From CAZADA01 sp964568975 (GTDB lineage: Bacteria; Pseudomonadota; Alphaproteobacteria; Caulobacterales; Maricaulaceae), in NCBI GenBank assembly GCA_964568975.1, contig CAZMSO010000013.1, positions 1-64,000 of the forward strand: a stretch of 64,000 bases of DNA, written 5' to 3'. Shown here one piece after another: positions 44,109 to 52,959 of this stretch; within the stretch, counting starts at the first letter, position 1; the number at the start of each line of letters is the position of its first letter. The position numbers were made by a program, and so were the translations under genes. The notes under the pieces were generated by a model. It had not been told where the DNA came from, did not search any database, and was given only the letters and a program-made list of their open reading frames with translations.

Positions 44109-44947
44109 ACGAACGCCGCCGCGCGCGCCGTCCACAGGGTTCGTCTCGCCATGGGCGTCCCGCCGCCCCGCACTTTGCTGAGTTTCACGTGACCGCCTCT
44201 TCTGTGACCGCCCCTTCGCCCCTCGCCGCCGACGCCTTTCGCGGCCAGACCCTTGTGGTCACCGGCGCGTCGCGCGGGCTTGGGCGCGCGTGCGCGCTGG
44301 CGGCGGCGGCGGCCGGCGGTCACATCGTCGCCGTCGCGCGCACTCAAGGCGGGCTTGAAGCGCTGGACGATGACGTCCGCGCGGCGGGCGCGACGCCGCC
44401 GGTGCTTGTGCCGGCGGACGTGACGGATGGCGAGGCGCTCGATCGGCTCGGCGCCGCGCTTTATGAGCGCTTCGGCGCAGTCCACGGCCTGATCCACGCC
44501 GCGGGCGGGCATCAGGGGCTTGCGCCCCTCGCCCATGTCGCGCCAAAGGCCTTCGACGCCGTGATCGCGCTTAACCTCACCAGCGCGTATCGCCTGCTGC
44601 GCGCGTTTGATCCGTTGCTGCGGGCCGGCGCGGCGGCGCGGGGGCGCGCGACGGCGGTCGTGATTGACGACGCCACGCCGCCGGATCCGCCCGTGTTCTG
44701 GGCGCCCTACGCGGCCGCAAAGGCGGGGCTTGCGGCCCTCGCGCGCGCTTATGACGCGGAGTCTGCGCCCAATCACGTGCGTGCGCGGGTGTTTACACCC
44801 CCGCCCATGGCCACGCGCGTGCGCATGAAAGCGTTTCCCGGCGACATGGGCGCCGTGGCGGGCGCGGGCGCCTCGTCGGCCGGGGCTGCGCTGGCCGAGC
44901 CTCAAGCGATCGCCGCGGATGTGTTGCAGCTCTTCGTCATGGACTAA
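44105..44947 (+). CDS. Short-chain dehydrogenase/reductase family protein
   Basis: A 280-residue SDR. The cofactor loop is LVVTGASRGLGRACALAAAA, followed by VPADVTDG and LIHAAGGH (NNAG equivalent), and the catalytic pair is in APYAAAKAGLAALARAYDAE. The usual Ser before the Tyr is not where expected: the strand reads TAVVIDDATPPDPP. Such a change occurs in divergent SDRs, so activity is uncertain. In alphaproteobacteria an SDR commonly follows purF. GTG 44105 overlaps the purF stop (GTGA); a GTG at 44189 (VTASSVTAP) would give a more typical N-terminus. Confidence 0.85.
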   Translation: MNERRRARRPQGSSRHGRPAAPHFAEFHVTASSVTAPSPLAADAFRGQTLVVTGASRGLGRACALAAAAAGGHIVAVARTQGGLEALDDDVRAAGATPPVLVPADVTDGEALDRLGAALYERFGAVHGLIHAAGGHQGLAPLAHVAPKAFDAVIALNLTSAYRLLRAFDPLLRAGAAARGRATAVVIDDATPPDPPVFWAPYAAAKAGLAALARAYDAESAPNHVRARVFTPPPMATRVRMKAFPGDMGAVAGAGASSAGAALAEPQAIAADVLQLFVMD

Positions 44948-44972
44948 AGCCGCCGCGGCGGGTGCGCGGCCC

Positions 44973-45932
44973 TCACGCCGCCAGGACGCGCGCCAGCCAC
45001 GCGCCATAAGCCGCGCGCGCGGCGGCGGCGGCGTCGGGATCCGGGCGCATCGTCGCGCCGGGCTCATGGCGCGGCTCGTCAAAGCCGTGAGTGACGTGGG
45101 GCGTCACCACCGCCTCCACTGCGACGCCGCTCGCCTCCATACGCGCCAGAGCGGCGCGCACGTCCCGCTCCAGCGCCAACTCGTCCTCACCGGCCAACAC
45201 CACGCGCGCACGCGGTCGCCAGGCCCAGCCGACATCGCGGGTGCGCGCAGGAAAACCGCAAAATGGGTATGTGAGATGGGCCGCCTTCAGGCCGCTGAGC
45301 CGCGCCTCGGGAAGGCGGGAGAGATTGTGGGGCCGCACGCGGTTCAAATCCATCGACAGCAAATCCATAATCGCCCAGGCGCCATGGCTCCAGCCGGCGA
45401 CGGCGAGCCGATCGCAGTCGGCCCAGGCGAAGCCGCGCACAAGATCGAGGGCGACCAGCACATCGCCGGCGCGCTCGCCCCCGCGCAACCGATAGCCCTT
45501 GCACACGCGAGCGAGCGCCTCAGCGCGGCTGATTCCGCGCGGCTCCAAGCTGTCGACAATCACCGCCGCCACCCCTGCGGCCGCAGCCCTCTCCGCGTAA
45601 TCGCGCATAATCGGGTTGCGGTCCCCATCAGGCCCGATTTGGCCGCCGCAGCCATGGAATTGCAGCACAACCGGAAAAGGGCCCTCGCCCGGGGGCTTCA
45701 CGACCTCGAAATGGGGCGCCAGCGCCGCGGCCAGCGCCTCAGGGCTTTGTTTTGGCACAAACACGCCCATCAGGCTCAACACGACGTAGAGACTGACGAG
45801 GGACGCCGCCCCAATCGCCACGCTGGCGGCGCGCACCACGCCGTCCGCGCTTACCAGCGCTTGGAGGGCGTGCAAGGCGACGCTGGTCGCTAAGCCCAAC
45901 ACCGTCGCCACCACAAGAAGGCGCACCGACAT
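44973..45932 (-). CDS. Alpha/beta hydrolase, dienelactone hydrolase-like, with N-terminal membrane segments
   Basis: A 319-residue protein. Residues about 3-60 hold two hydrophobic segments, so the enzyme is anchored or exported. The hydrolase domain has VVLQFHGCGGQIGPDGDRNP (oxyanion side), the nucleophile elbow AGWSHGAWAIMDLLS, an acid candidate in VVLAGEDELALERD and the His in VTPHVTHGFDEP. The arrangement fits the dienelactone hydrolase family; the substrate is unknown. ATG 45932 (MSVRLL) was chosen over an in-frame start five codons earlier. It converges with the SDR gene. Confidence 0.85.
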   Translation of the reverse strand: MSVRLLVVATVLGLATSVALHALQALVSADGVVRAASVAIGAASLVSLYVVLSLMGVFVPKQSPEALAAALAPHFEVVKPPGEGPFPVVLQFHGCGGQIGPDGDRNPIMRDYAERAAAAGVAAVIVDSLEPRGISRAEALARVCKGYRLRGGERAGDVLVALDLVRGFAWADCDRLAVAGWSHGAWAIMDLLSMDLNRVRPHNLSRLPEARLSGLKAAHLTYPFCGFPARTRDVGWAWRPRARVVLAGEDELALERDVRAALARMEASGVAVEAVVTPHVTHGFDEPRHEPGATMRPDPDAAAAARAAYGAWLARVLAA

Positions 45933-46004
45933 AGCTGTTCCCCGCACGGGTCCCTGCGCCCATAGCGCGCGGCGAACCTCCGCGCCACGCTGCCGCAGCG
46001 CACG

Positions 46005-47330
46005 TTAACCTTGGCTTTCTAAGACAATCACCGTGAAGCCGTCCGTCCCCGCCCGCGCCGGCGACAGCCGCAAGCCCTCACACCCCGCCGCGCAGCGCGC
46101 CAACACCGCCTCCGCCCCCGGCGCCAGCAGCCCCGACGCCTCCACCGCGGCGCGGGCGGAGACTGGCGCAAAGTCCGCCCCCGCCGCGCCGGCGAGGAAC
46201 GCGTCCACGCGGTCTTCATTCTCCTCTCGAAACAGAGAGCACGTCACATACACAAGCCGCCCGCCCGGCCGGACAAAAGCGGCCGCCTGCGCGAGGATCG
46301 CGTCCTGCTCCGCGCAGCGCCTCTCCAGCTGGCCCGCGCGCAGCCGCCATTTGGAGTCCGGACGCCGCCGCCACACGCCCGAGCCGCTGCACGGCGCGTC
46401 CACGAACACGACATCCATGCGGCCCGTGAGGTCGGCCAAGGGCGCAGCATCCGGGCCGGCGGGGCTGCGGACCTGGAGATTGCGCACGCCGGCCCGCTGG
46501 GCGCGGTGGATCGTGGCCGAGAGCCGCCGCGCGTCGGAATCATAGGCGTATATCTGACCGGAATTGCTCATGGCTGCAGCGAGCGCCAAGGTCTTGCCGC
46601 CGCCGCCAGCGCAATAATCAAGCACTTGGGCGCCGTCCACGGACCCCGCCGCCGCCGCCGCGAGCTGGGAGCCCACATCTTGAACCTCCACCCACCCCTT
46701 AGAGTAAGCGGGAATCGCTTCCACCGCCGCGCCGCGATCAGCCGCCGCCGGCGCGGGCGTGCGCAGCGCCCAGGCCACCAGGCCCGGCGGCTGCGCGTGG
46801 ACGCTCGCGACAGCTTTTTCAGCGCGCGCAACGTCCGTTTTAAGCGCGTTCACCCGCAAGTCCACCGGCGCGCGGGCCGCGAGCGCCGCCCCCTCCTCCG
46901 CGGCCGCCTCGCCGAACGCGCGCACCATCAGCGGTTCGAGCCAATCGGGAATGTCCGCGCGCACGGCCGCCGGCGCGTCATGCAGCGGACGCGGCGCGGC
47001 GAGCCCCGTGCGTTCATCGTCAAACAGGGGGCCAGGCCCATGGGGTTCCTCCGCACAGGCCTGCGCGATCCGCTCCACCTCCCAGCCCCACAGAAACCGC
47101 AGCGCCCCAAGCACGCGCGCGCGCGGACCCTTCACGTCGATCCGCCAGGCGAGGGAGCGCCGCTGGCGCAACGCGTCAAGCACCAGCCCCGTGATCCAGG
47201 CGCGATCCTTCGAGCCCGCAAACCGGTGCGCCTGGCCCCAGTCCTTCACCGCGAGCTTGGCCGGCCGGCGTGCGTCCTCAATGTCGGCGAGGATCTCCAT
47301 CGCCGCAGCGATGCGCCCAGAATCGCGCAT
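46005..47330 (-). CDS. RsmB/NOP2-family RNA (cytosine-5) methyltransferase
   Basis: A 441-residue class I SAM enzyme. The N-terminal NusB-like RNA-binding region is followed by the catalytic domain: VEVQDVGSQLAAAAAG, then VLDYCAGGGGKTLALAAAMS for SAM binding, VDAPCSGSGVWRRRPDSKWR with one active Cys, and VTCSLFREENEDRV with the second. Such enzymes make m5C in rRNA or tRNA. ATG 47330 (MRDSGR) was chosen because the longer frame overlaps the divergent DMT gene and has no family similarity. In bacteria the usual target is 16S rRNA C967, but this branch is not certain. Confidence 0.9.
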   Translation of the reverse strand: MRDSGRIAAAMEILADIEDARRPAKLAVKDWGQAHRFAGSKDRAWITGLVLDALRQRRSLAWRIDVKGPRARVLGALRFLWGWEVERIAQACAEEPHGPGPLFDDERTGLAAPRPLHDAPAAVRADIPDWLEPLMVRAFGEAAAEEGAALAARAPVDLRVNALKTDVARAEKAVASVHAQPPGLVAWALRTPAPAAADRGAAVEAIPAYSKGWVEVQDVGSQLAAAAAGSVDGAQVLDYCAGGGGKTLALAAAMSNSGQIYAYDSDARRLSATIHRAQRAGVRNLQVRSPAGPDAAPLADLTGRMDVVFVDAPCSGSGVWRRRPDSKWRLRAGQLERRCAEQDAILAQAAAFVRPGGRLVYVTCSLFREENEDRVDAFLAGAAGADFAPVSARAAVEASGLLAPGAEAVLARCAAGCEGLRLSPARAGTDGFTVIVLESQG

Positions 47331-47423
47331 GGGACGCCCCCTTAGCGGCGCGTTCGCGCCGGGTGACGCACGCGTGTTGTGGATGTGACGCCAAGCGTCT
47401 GCAAACTGTGCGAAAGATCCGAC

Positions 47424-48302
47424 ATGGCCCTTCGAGTCGCAAGTCTCGCTGTGGTGGCGCTGATCGCGTTCGCCGGCAATTCCGTGCTGAACCGCGCGGC
47501 GCTCCAAGCGGGGCTGATTGATCCTGTCAGCTTCACGCAAATCCGGATTGTCGCCGGCGCGGTGATGCTTGCGCCCGTTCTTGGGCTCATGGGCGCGCGG
47601 AGCGCGGAGGCGCGGCGTTGGGCGCGCGCGGCCGTCGCCGCGCCGCGGGCGTGGATCGCGGCGGGCGCTCTGTTCGCCTACGCGCTGGGCTTTTCGCTCG
47701 CTTATGTGGCGCTCGACGCCGGCGTGGGCGCTCTGATCCTGTTCTCCATGGTGCAGCTGACGATGATTGGCGCAGGCGTCGCTCAGGGCGTGCGGCCGCG
47801 AGCGGCGCAGTGGGCCGGCGTCGCGGCGGCGCTTGCGGGGCTTGGGTATCTGGTGGCGCCGAGCGGCATGGCCGACGTTCCCGCCCCGCCGGGATGGGGC
47901 GTGGCGCTGATGGCGCTCGCGGGGGCGGCCTGGGGCGTTTACACCTTGCTCGGCAAAGGCGAAGCAGACCCCACGCGCGCAACGGCGCGCAACTTTTGGC
48001 TCGCAGTTCCGTTTGCGCTCCTACTGTTTGCGGCGGGCCCGGACTGGAGCGCAGCGACGCCGGGCGGCGTGGCGCTCGCGGTCGCTTCCGGCGCGCTGAC
48101 CTCAGGCCTGGGCTATGCGGTGTGGTACGCGGCGCTGCGGGATTTGCCCACCATGACCGCCGCGACCGCCCAGCTTTCAGTGCCCGCGATCGCGGCCTTT
48201 GGCGGCGCGGTTTTTTTGGGCGAAGCGATTACGCTGCGCCTTGTGTTGGCGAGCGTGCTGATCCTCGGCGGCGTCTTCGCCGTCATCCGCGGAGCGCCGT
48301 GA
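47424..48302 (+). CDS. DMT-superfamily EamA transporter
   Basis: A 292-residue protein with ten hydrophobic segments in two EamA repeats. First repeat: VALIAFAGNSVLNRAALQAG and SFTQIRIVAGAVMLAPVLGL; second: GVALMALAGAAWGVYTLLGK and AVWYAALRDLPTMTAATAQL, then FLGEAITLRLVLASVLILGG. Members export metabolites or drugs; the substrate cannot be told. ATG 47424 was chosen because the frame upstream is not hydrophobic. Its last 20 bases overlap the convergent DUF4386 gene. Confidence 0.92.
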   Translation: MALRVASLAVVALIAFAGNSVLNRAALQAGLIDPVSFTQIRIVAGAVMLAPVLGLMGARSAEARRWARAAVAAPRAWIAAGALFAYALGFSLAYVALDAGVGALILFSMVQLTMIGAGVAQGVRPRAAQWAGVAAALAGLGYLVAPSGMADVPAPPGWGVALMALAGAAWGVYTLLGKGEADPTRATARNFWLAVPFALLLFAAGPDWSAATPGGVALAVASGALTSGLGYAVWYAALRDLPTMTAATAQLSVPAIAAFGGAVFLGEAITLRLVLASVLILGGVFAVIRGAP

Positions 48303-49050
48303 GCGGCGCGTCTGTCGTCGCCAGCGCGTCGCCGTCGGCCGCCGCGCTCGGCCGCACGCCGCGAACCGTCAAGTAAAGAGCTGTGGACGCAATGGCCACA
48401 AGGTTCGACAGTATGAAGGCCAGCGTCACGCCGCTGTGCCCAAGGACAGGGATGAAATCCCGCGCGACAATGGTCGAGGCCACAAACAGAGACGCAAAGA
48501 CGCCCCAGCCCGAAATCAACGCCGGGATCAGGCCCGAGCGCAGAAAGAGAGAAAAGAACCCCGCCTTCGCCACAGACCCGACAACAAGCCCCACATGAAA
48601 TGATGTGTAATCCGATGTCGCTTGAAGGCTCAGCAAAGCACGGCGGAGCGCCTCATCGCTCTGGGCGGCGTAGGCGGCGTTGCTCGCCAGCTCCGCTGCG
48701 TTCATCGCAAACACAGCGCCCGCCAGCCCAACACCCGCGGCGGCGAGGCTGAGAGCCAAGCACCACGCCGCCAGAACCGCACCATACCGCTGGAGCAGGG
48801 CGAACAGCCCAATGCCGACAAACGCCTCCAACGCAAAGCCGAGGACGCCGCTGTAGGCCATGGCGCGCAGGCGCTGTTCTGCGCCCAGCATCGCCTCCGC
48901 CGTCGCCGCGACGTCAGCGGAAAGATTAATGTCGAGGCCGGGGCTGATAAGGATTGATGTCGCGATCCCAATTACAATCACGGCGAGAAGCGACAGGCCC
49001 ACGCTGCGGGCGAGCGCTGTGTGCGTCTGGCGGCTGGTGTCTTGCGGCAT
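48283..49050 (-). CDS. DUF4386 membrane protein
   Basis: A 255-residue protein with about six membrane helices. DUF4386 features: VGIGLFALLQRYGAVLAAWC, the SFHVGLVVGSVAKAGFFSLF segment, and LIPALISGWGVFASLFVAST. The function is unknown; these genes often lie beside small HTH regulators, but none is here. ATG 49050 (MPQDTS) is preferred to 49086. The 228-base upstream space includes an AT-rich inverted repeat that may be an operator. Confidence 0.82.
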   Translation of the reverse strand: MPQDTSRQTHTALARSVGLSLLAVIVIGIATSILISPGLDINLSADVAATAEAMLGAEQRLRAMAYSGVLGFALEAFVGIGLFALLQRYGAVLAAWCLALSLAAAGVGLAGAVFAMNAAELASNAAYAAQSDEALRRALLSLQATSDYTSFHVGLVVGSVAKAGFFSLFLRSGLIPALISGWGVFASLFVASTIVARDFIPVLGHSGVTLAFILSNLVAIASTALYLTVRGVRPSAAADGDALATTDAPLTALRG

Positions 49051-49111
49051 CGCGAACCCTCCGAAATTCCTGAGCAAAGGAAGCACGCCTTACCGAAAAA
49101 CACAAACCTTT

Positions 49112-49126
49112 TATCGCTATTCGATA
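49112..49126. promoter_or_regulatory. TATCG-N5-CGATA inverted repeat upstream of the DUF4386 gene
   Basis: TATCG at 49112-49116 and CGATA at 49122-49126 form a perfect 5-base inverted repeat around CTATT, in a short AT-rich island 62 bases upstream of the DUF4386 start. It has the look of a dimeric regulator site; no candidate regulator gene is adjacent. Confidence 0.4.
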
Positions 49127-49278
49127 TTTTTTGCGCCCGCCTGCGCGCGCGTATCCGGCGGAACATCGGCGTTTGGACGCGCTCGAACGACGCCGATGCG
49201 CGGCGCGCCAGGTCACAGTCACGAGCGTGCTGGTCCGTCACCGCGCAGTAACATGACCCACGAGACGCCGGACGCGCG

Positions 49279-49686
49279 TCAGTCGCCGGCCCGTCTCAAC
49301 GCGTCACAGGACACAACCGGCACACAGTGTTTTGCGACGTGCGCGAGCTGTGGGTCCCCCGCGACCAAGGCGTCGGCTTGAAGCTCCGTCAGCGCGATGT
49401 ATTCCGCGTCGAATGTCGACGTCATAGCCAGCTGTGTGGCGATCGCCCACGCCCGTCGCCGGAGAACCGCATCGCCAAGATAGCGAAACTTCAGCTTGCC
49501 AAACCGCGTGTTCAACGACAGCGCCTCGGTGTCGTCGACTTCGCCCAGGCGCGCTTGGCGGAAGAGGTGATCAAGCATTTGAGATCGCAAAAGCGTCGGT
49601 GCGAGGATCTCGTGGTCGTTGACCGCGCTCCACCCCTCTTCAAGTATTGTGAGCGCGCATGCGAGATCCACAACATAACGCGCCAT
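49279..49686 (-). CDS. Orphan PIN-domain (VapC-like) protein
   Basis: A 135-residue PIN-domain protein. Acidic residues expected for a Mg2+-dependent RNase are Asp7 (YVVDLACALTILEEGW) and Asp93 (STFDAEYIALTELQ), with Asp111 near AGDPQLAHVAK. The first-helix position often held by Glu is Gln36 in LLRSQMLDHL; some VapC branches do have Gln here. VapC toxins cleave tRNA or rRNA and need a VapB partner, but no antitoxin ORF lies upstream; only 56 bases separate it from the ABC-type gene. Confidence 0.78.
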   Translation of the reverse strand: MARYVVDLACALTILEEGWSAVNDHEILAPTLLRSQMLDHLFRQARLGEVDDTEALSLNTRFGKLKFRYLGDAVLRRRAWAIATQLAMTSTFDAEYIALTELQADALVAGDPQLAHVAKHCVPVVSCDALRRAGD

Positions 49687-49742
49687 GACGCAGCCATCTC
49701 CTTACGCCCGTCAGCCTCAGGCGGCGGACGCGCCATGGCCGT

Positions 49743-50630
49743 TTATCCCAGTGTCGTGTGCTCAGCGCCAGGCGGCGCCAGGCGCGCGCTGATCTCGCTT
49801 GTGCGCACATACTGCTGGTAGGTGTAAGGCAAGATCACGAGGGCCTCGCTGAACTGCAGCACATAGGTCAAGGCGGCGAAGATCTGTCCCTCAGACTTTT
49901 CCTCCACCACAATCATAATGACCGCGGCGACCGCTGTTAAAGTGATCGTGAGGAAGAACACGCCGCCGAAATTGCGCGCCTCCAAATCCGACAGGGCGAT
50001 GCGCCACCGGACGATGGAGGAAAAATGCGTGATGGTGGTGGCGCGGTTGCGCTGGGTCAGGACTTCAACCTGCCGCTCCATTTCGTCGTTCAGGTGGGTG
50101 TTGAGCGCCATCATGCGCTGGCGGCTCAACAGGAAAATCCCAGCGATCAGCGCCGCCACGGCGATGGTCGCGGCGCACAACAAGGGCGACAGGACCGCCA
50201 TCATCACCACCGCGCCGACCAGCGTGAGCGCAGACACTAAGGCCGCGGGCACCATCTGCTCAAAGAAGTCGGCGAACTCCTGCACAAAACTCGCCCGCGC
50301 CACGATTTGGCTGACCGGCTTCTCCGCAGCGCTTTCCTGCTCCACCATGGCGCTCGCGGTTTCGCGGTAAATGCGGCCATAGGCGCGGGTGTCATAAAGA
50401 CGGCGCGCCACGCCCACCCCAAGCGCGGCCAAGGAGGCCCCAATCAACACACAGAGGTTGGTGTAATCGCGAGCAATCAGTCCATCAATCGCGCGGCCGA
50501 GCAGCCAGGGCTCAAGCACGGTAAAGACATTCTCAACCCCCAAGAGCATCAAGGTCGCGGCGATGAGTTTCCAATACCGCCGCGCGACGCTGGCATGGCT
50601 CATGCCGTGATGATCTATGCTTAACGTCAC
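49743..50630 (-). CDS. ABC transporter six-transmembrane domain protein without ATPase domain
   Basis: A 295-residue protein made almost only of an ABC exporter membrane domain: YWKLIAATLMLLGVENVFTV, then PWLLGRAIDGLIARDYTNLC, and the later helices with LTLVGAVVMMAVLSPLLCAA. It ends at the point where the nucleotide-binding domain would begin; no Walker motif is present and no ABC ATPase gene is adjacent. Similar stand-alone six-TM proteins are known, with unclear function. GTG 50630 follows GAGGGATAGG; ATG 50603 is the alternative start. Confidence 0.8.
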   Translation of the reverse strand: MTLSIDHHGMSHASVARRYWKLIAATLMLLGVENVFTVLEPWLLGRAIDGLIARDYTNLCVLIGASLAALGVGVARRLYDTRAYGRIYRETASAMVEQESAAEKPVSQIVARASFVQEFADFFEQMVPAALVSALTLVGAVVMMAVLSPLLCAATIAVAALIAGIFLLSRQRMMALNTHLNDEMERQVEVLTQRNRATTITHFSSIVRWRIALSDLEARNFGGVFFLTITLTAVAAVIMIVVEEKSEGQIFAALTYVLQFSEALVILPYTYQQYVRTSEISARLAPPGAEHTTLG

Positions 50631-50745
50631 CGGCCTATCCCTCTGCAGCCGCTCGGGCGCTGCCGGACACAGCCGCCGACGCCGGGTGTCGCGCCCACGC
50701 CGCGCCCGCGCGGCCATGACGGCGAGAGCGCCCGCGCCTCCACCC

Positions 50746-52227
50746 TCACCCGCCCGGTAGGGAGTAATTCGGCGCTTCGCGGGTCATGGAGACGTCGTGC
50801 ACATGGCTTTCGCGCAAGCCCGCGCCGGAGATGCGGATGAAGACCGCGTTCTCACGCAAATCCTTGAGCGTGCGCGCCCCAAGATAGCCCATCGCCGCGC
50901 GCACGCCGCCGACGAGTTGGTGAATGATCGGGCTCACAGGGCCTTTGTAAGCCACGCGCCCCTCCACCCCCTCGGGCACAAGCTTCATGGTGTCCGACAC
51001 TTCTTTCTGGAAGTAGCGATCGGCCGAGCCGCGGGCCATGGCGCCGACGCTGCCCATGCCGCGATAGGATTTGTAAGATCGACCCTGGTAAAGAAACACC
51101 TCGCCCGGCGCCTCTTCAGATCCCGCAAAGAGCGAACCAAGCATTGCGGACTCCGCGCCCGCCGCCAAGGCTTTGGCCATGTCCCCAGAATACTTGATGC
51201 CGCCATCCGCGATCACAGGCACGCCCGCCGCGTGGCCCGCGCGCACCGCGTCCTCAATGGCGGTGAGCTGGGGCACGCCCACGCCCGCAACCACCCGCGT
51301 CGTGCAGATGGAGCCCGGCCCGATGCCGACTTTAATCGCGTCCGCGCCGGCGTCGATGAGCGCGCGCGCGCCGTCATACGTCGCGACATTGCCAGCGATC
51401 ACTTGCACAGCGTTGGAAGCGCGCTTGACGCGCGCGACTTGCTCCAGCACGGCGGCGGAATGGCCATGGGCGGTGTCCACCACCACAACGTCGACGCCGG
51501 CGTCCACTAACGCCTCCGTGCGCGCAAAGCCGTCGTCGCCGACGCTCGTGGCCGCACCCACACGCAAACGCCCGGCGGCGTCTTTCGCGGCGCGGGGATA
51601 AGCGCGCGCCTTCTCCATGTCTTTCACCGTGATCAGACCGACGCAGCGAAACGCCTCGTCCACCACCAAAAGCCGTTCAATGCGGTGTTTGTGAAGAAGG
51701 GCGCGGGCGTCTTCTTCGCTGGCGCCTTCGCGCACAGTGACGACGTCGCGGGTCATCAGCGCCGACACCCGCTCATGGGGATCTTCCGCAAACCGCACAT
51801 CGCGGTTGGTGACGATGCCCACCAGCCGTCCAGGCGCGCCGGAGCCGTTCGCTTGCGGCTCCACCACCGGAATGCCGGAGATGGCGTAGCGCTCCATAAT
51901 CGCGCGCACATCCGCGAGCGTCGCATCGGGGTGGATGGTCACGGGGTCCACGACCATGCCGGATTCAAAGCGTTTGACCTTGCGGACCTCATCGGCCTGT
52001 TCTTGGACCGACAAATTGCGGTGGATCACGCCAAGACCGCCTTCCTGGGCCATGGCGATCGCAAGGCGCGCCTCGGTGACGGTGTCCATCGCCGCGGAAA
52101 TGATCGGGATGTTCAGGGTGATGTCGCGCGTCAAGCGCGTGGACACATCCGTTTGGGCAGGCAGAACCTCCGACGCGCCCGGTTGCAGCAGCACGTCATC
52201 AAAGGTGATCCCGTCGCGGATCTCCAT
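50746..52227 (-). CDS. guaB: IMP dehydrogenase GuaB
   Basis: A 493-residue enzyme converting IMP to XMP with NAD+, the rate-limiting step of GTP synthesis. Motifs: GITFDDVLLQPGASEVLPAQ, the barrel with two inserted CBS domains (about 95-205), the active loop GIGPGSICTTRVVAGVGVPQ with the catalytic Cys, VIADGGIKYSGDMAKALAAG and YRGMGSVGAM of the flap region. The C-terminus VHDVSMTREAPNYSL is typical. ATG 52227 (MEIRDG) was chosen; the longer frame adds 13 residues. It is divergent from rnhA. Confidence 0.98.
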   Translation of the reverse strand: MEIRDGITFDDVLLQPGASEVLPAQTDVSTRLTRDITLNIPIISAAMDTVTEARLAIAMAQEGGLGVIHRNLSVQEQADEVRKVKRFESGMVVDPVTIHPDATLADVRAIMERYAISGIPVVEPQANGSGAPGRLVGIVTNRDVRFAEDPHERVSALMTRDVVTVREGASEEDARALLHKHRIERLLVVDEAFRCVGLITVKDMEKARAYPRAAKDAAGRLRVGAATSVGDDGFARTEALVDAGVDVVVVDTAHGHSAAVLEQVARVKRASNAVQVIAGNVATYDGARALIDAGADAIKVGIGPGSICTTRVVAGVGVPQLTAIEDAVRAGHAAGVPVIADGGIKYSGDMAKALAAGAESAMLGSLFAGSEEAPGEVFLYQGRSYKSYRGMGSVGAMARGSADRYFQKEVSDTMKLVPEGVEGRVAYKGPVSPIIHQLVGGVRAAMGYLGARTLKDLRENAVFIRISGAGLRESHVHDVSMTREAPNYSLPGG

Positions 52228-52358
52228 GGGTCCTGTCCTTGCGCCGTTTCGCGGTATGTAAGCCAAAGCGCCGGCGCGGTGAAGAGGCCGAGCCCGCGCG
52301 CGCGCGGCCGCGCCTCAGCCGACCTTGACCGCAAGCCCAAAGCCGCGGACACGAGCCT

Positions 52359-52808
52359 ATGGCTTCACCGATCGTGATCCACACCGACGGCGCATGCTCC
52401 GGCAATCCCGGCCCCGGCGGCTGGGGCGCCGTGCTGCAGGCCGGCGACCACGTCAAAGAGCTCAAAGGCGGGGCGGCCCACACCACCAACAACCGCATGG
52501 AACTCACCGCCGCGATTGAGGCGCTGGCGGCCCTCAAACGCCCGAGCGTCGTCACGCTGGTGACGGACTCCACCTATGTGCGCGACGGCGTCACGAAATG
52601 GATCCACGGTTGGAAACAAAACGGCTGGCGCACATCGGCCAAAAAGCCTGTGAAAAATGAGGATCTGTGGCGGCGGCTCGATGAGCTCGCGCACACGCAC
52701 CAGGTCGAGTGGCGCTGGGTGAAAGGCCATGCCGGGGATCGCGGCAATGAGCGCGCGGACGCGTTGGCGAATGAGGGCATGGCCGAGGTGCGGACGCCAG
52801 CGCGGTGA
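52359..52808 (+). CDS. rnhA: Ribonuclease HI
   Basis: A 149-residue RNase HI that degrades RNA in RNA-DNA hybrids. The catalytic carboxylates are present: Asp in IHTDGACSGNPGPGGWGAVL, Glu in NNRMELTAAIEALAAL, Asp in LVTDSTYVRDGVTKWIHGWK, and the final Asp in NERADALANEGM. The handle region HGWKQNGWRTSAKKPVKNED is intact. Length is normal. The start lies 131 bases from the divergent guaB start, so promoters of both sit there. Confidence 0.98.
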   Translation: MASPIVIHTDGACSGNPGPGGWGAVLQAGDHVKELKGGAAHTTNNRMELTAAIEALAALKRPSVVTLVTDSTYVRDGVTKWIHGWKQNGWRTSAKKPVKNEDLWRRLDELAHTHQVEWRWVKGHAGDRGNERADALANEGMAEVRTPAR

Positions 52809-52959
52809 CGCCGCGACGTCGCCGGCGGAGGGCCTCCATCGCGTGTCTGCGCATCGCCGCGGAGCCACGCCGCAGCGGATGCGCTGTGAGGGCGTTGGCG
52901 ACCAGGCGCGGACGAATCAACCCTTGCCCAACGCGCCGCGAACCCCAAAACTCACGCCT

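Noticed and set aside
49279..50630. Defence island
   Set aside because: A single PIN gene and an ABC membrane domain, without nuclease, methylase or mobile-element neighbours, do not support it.
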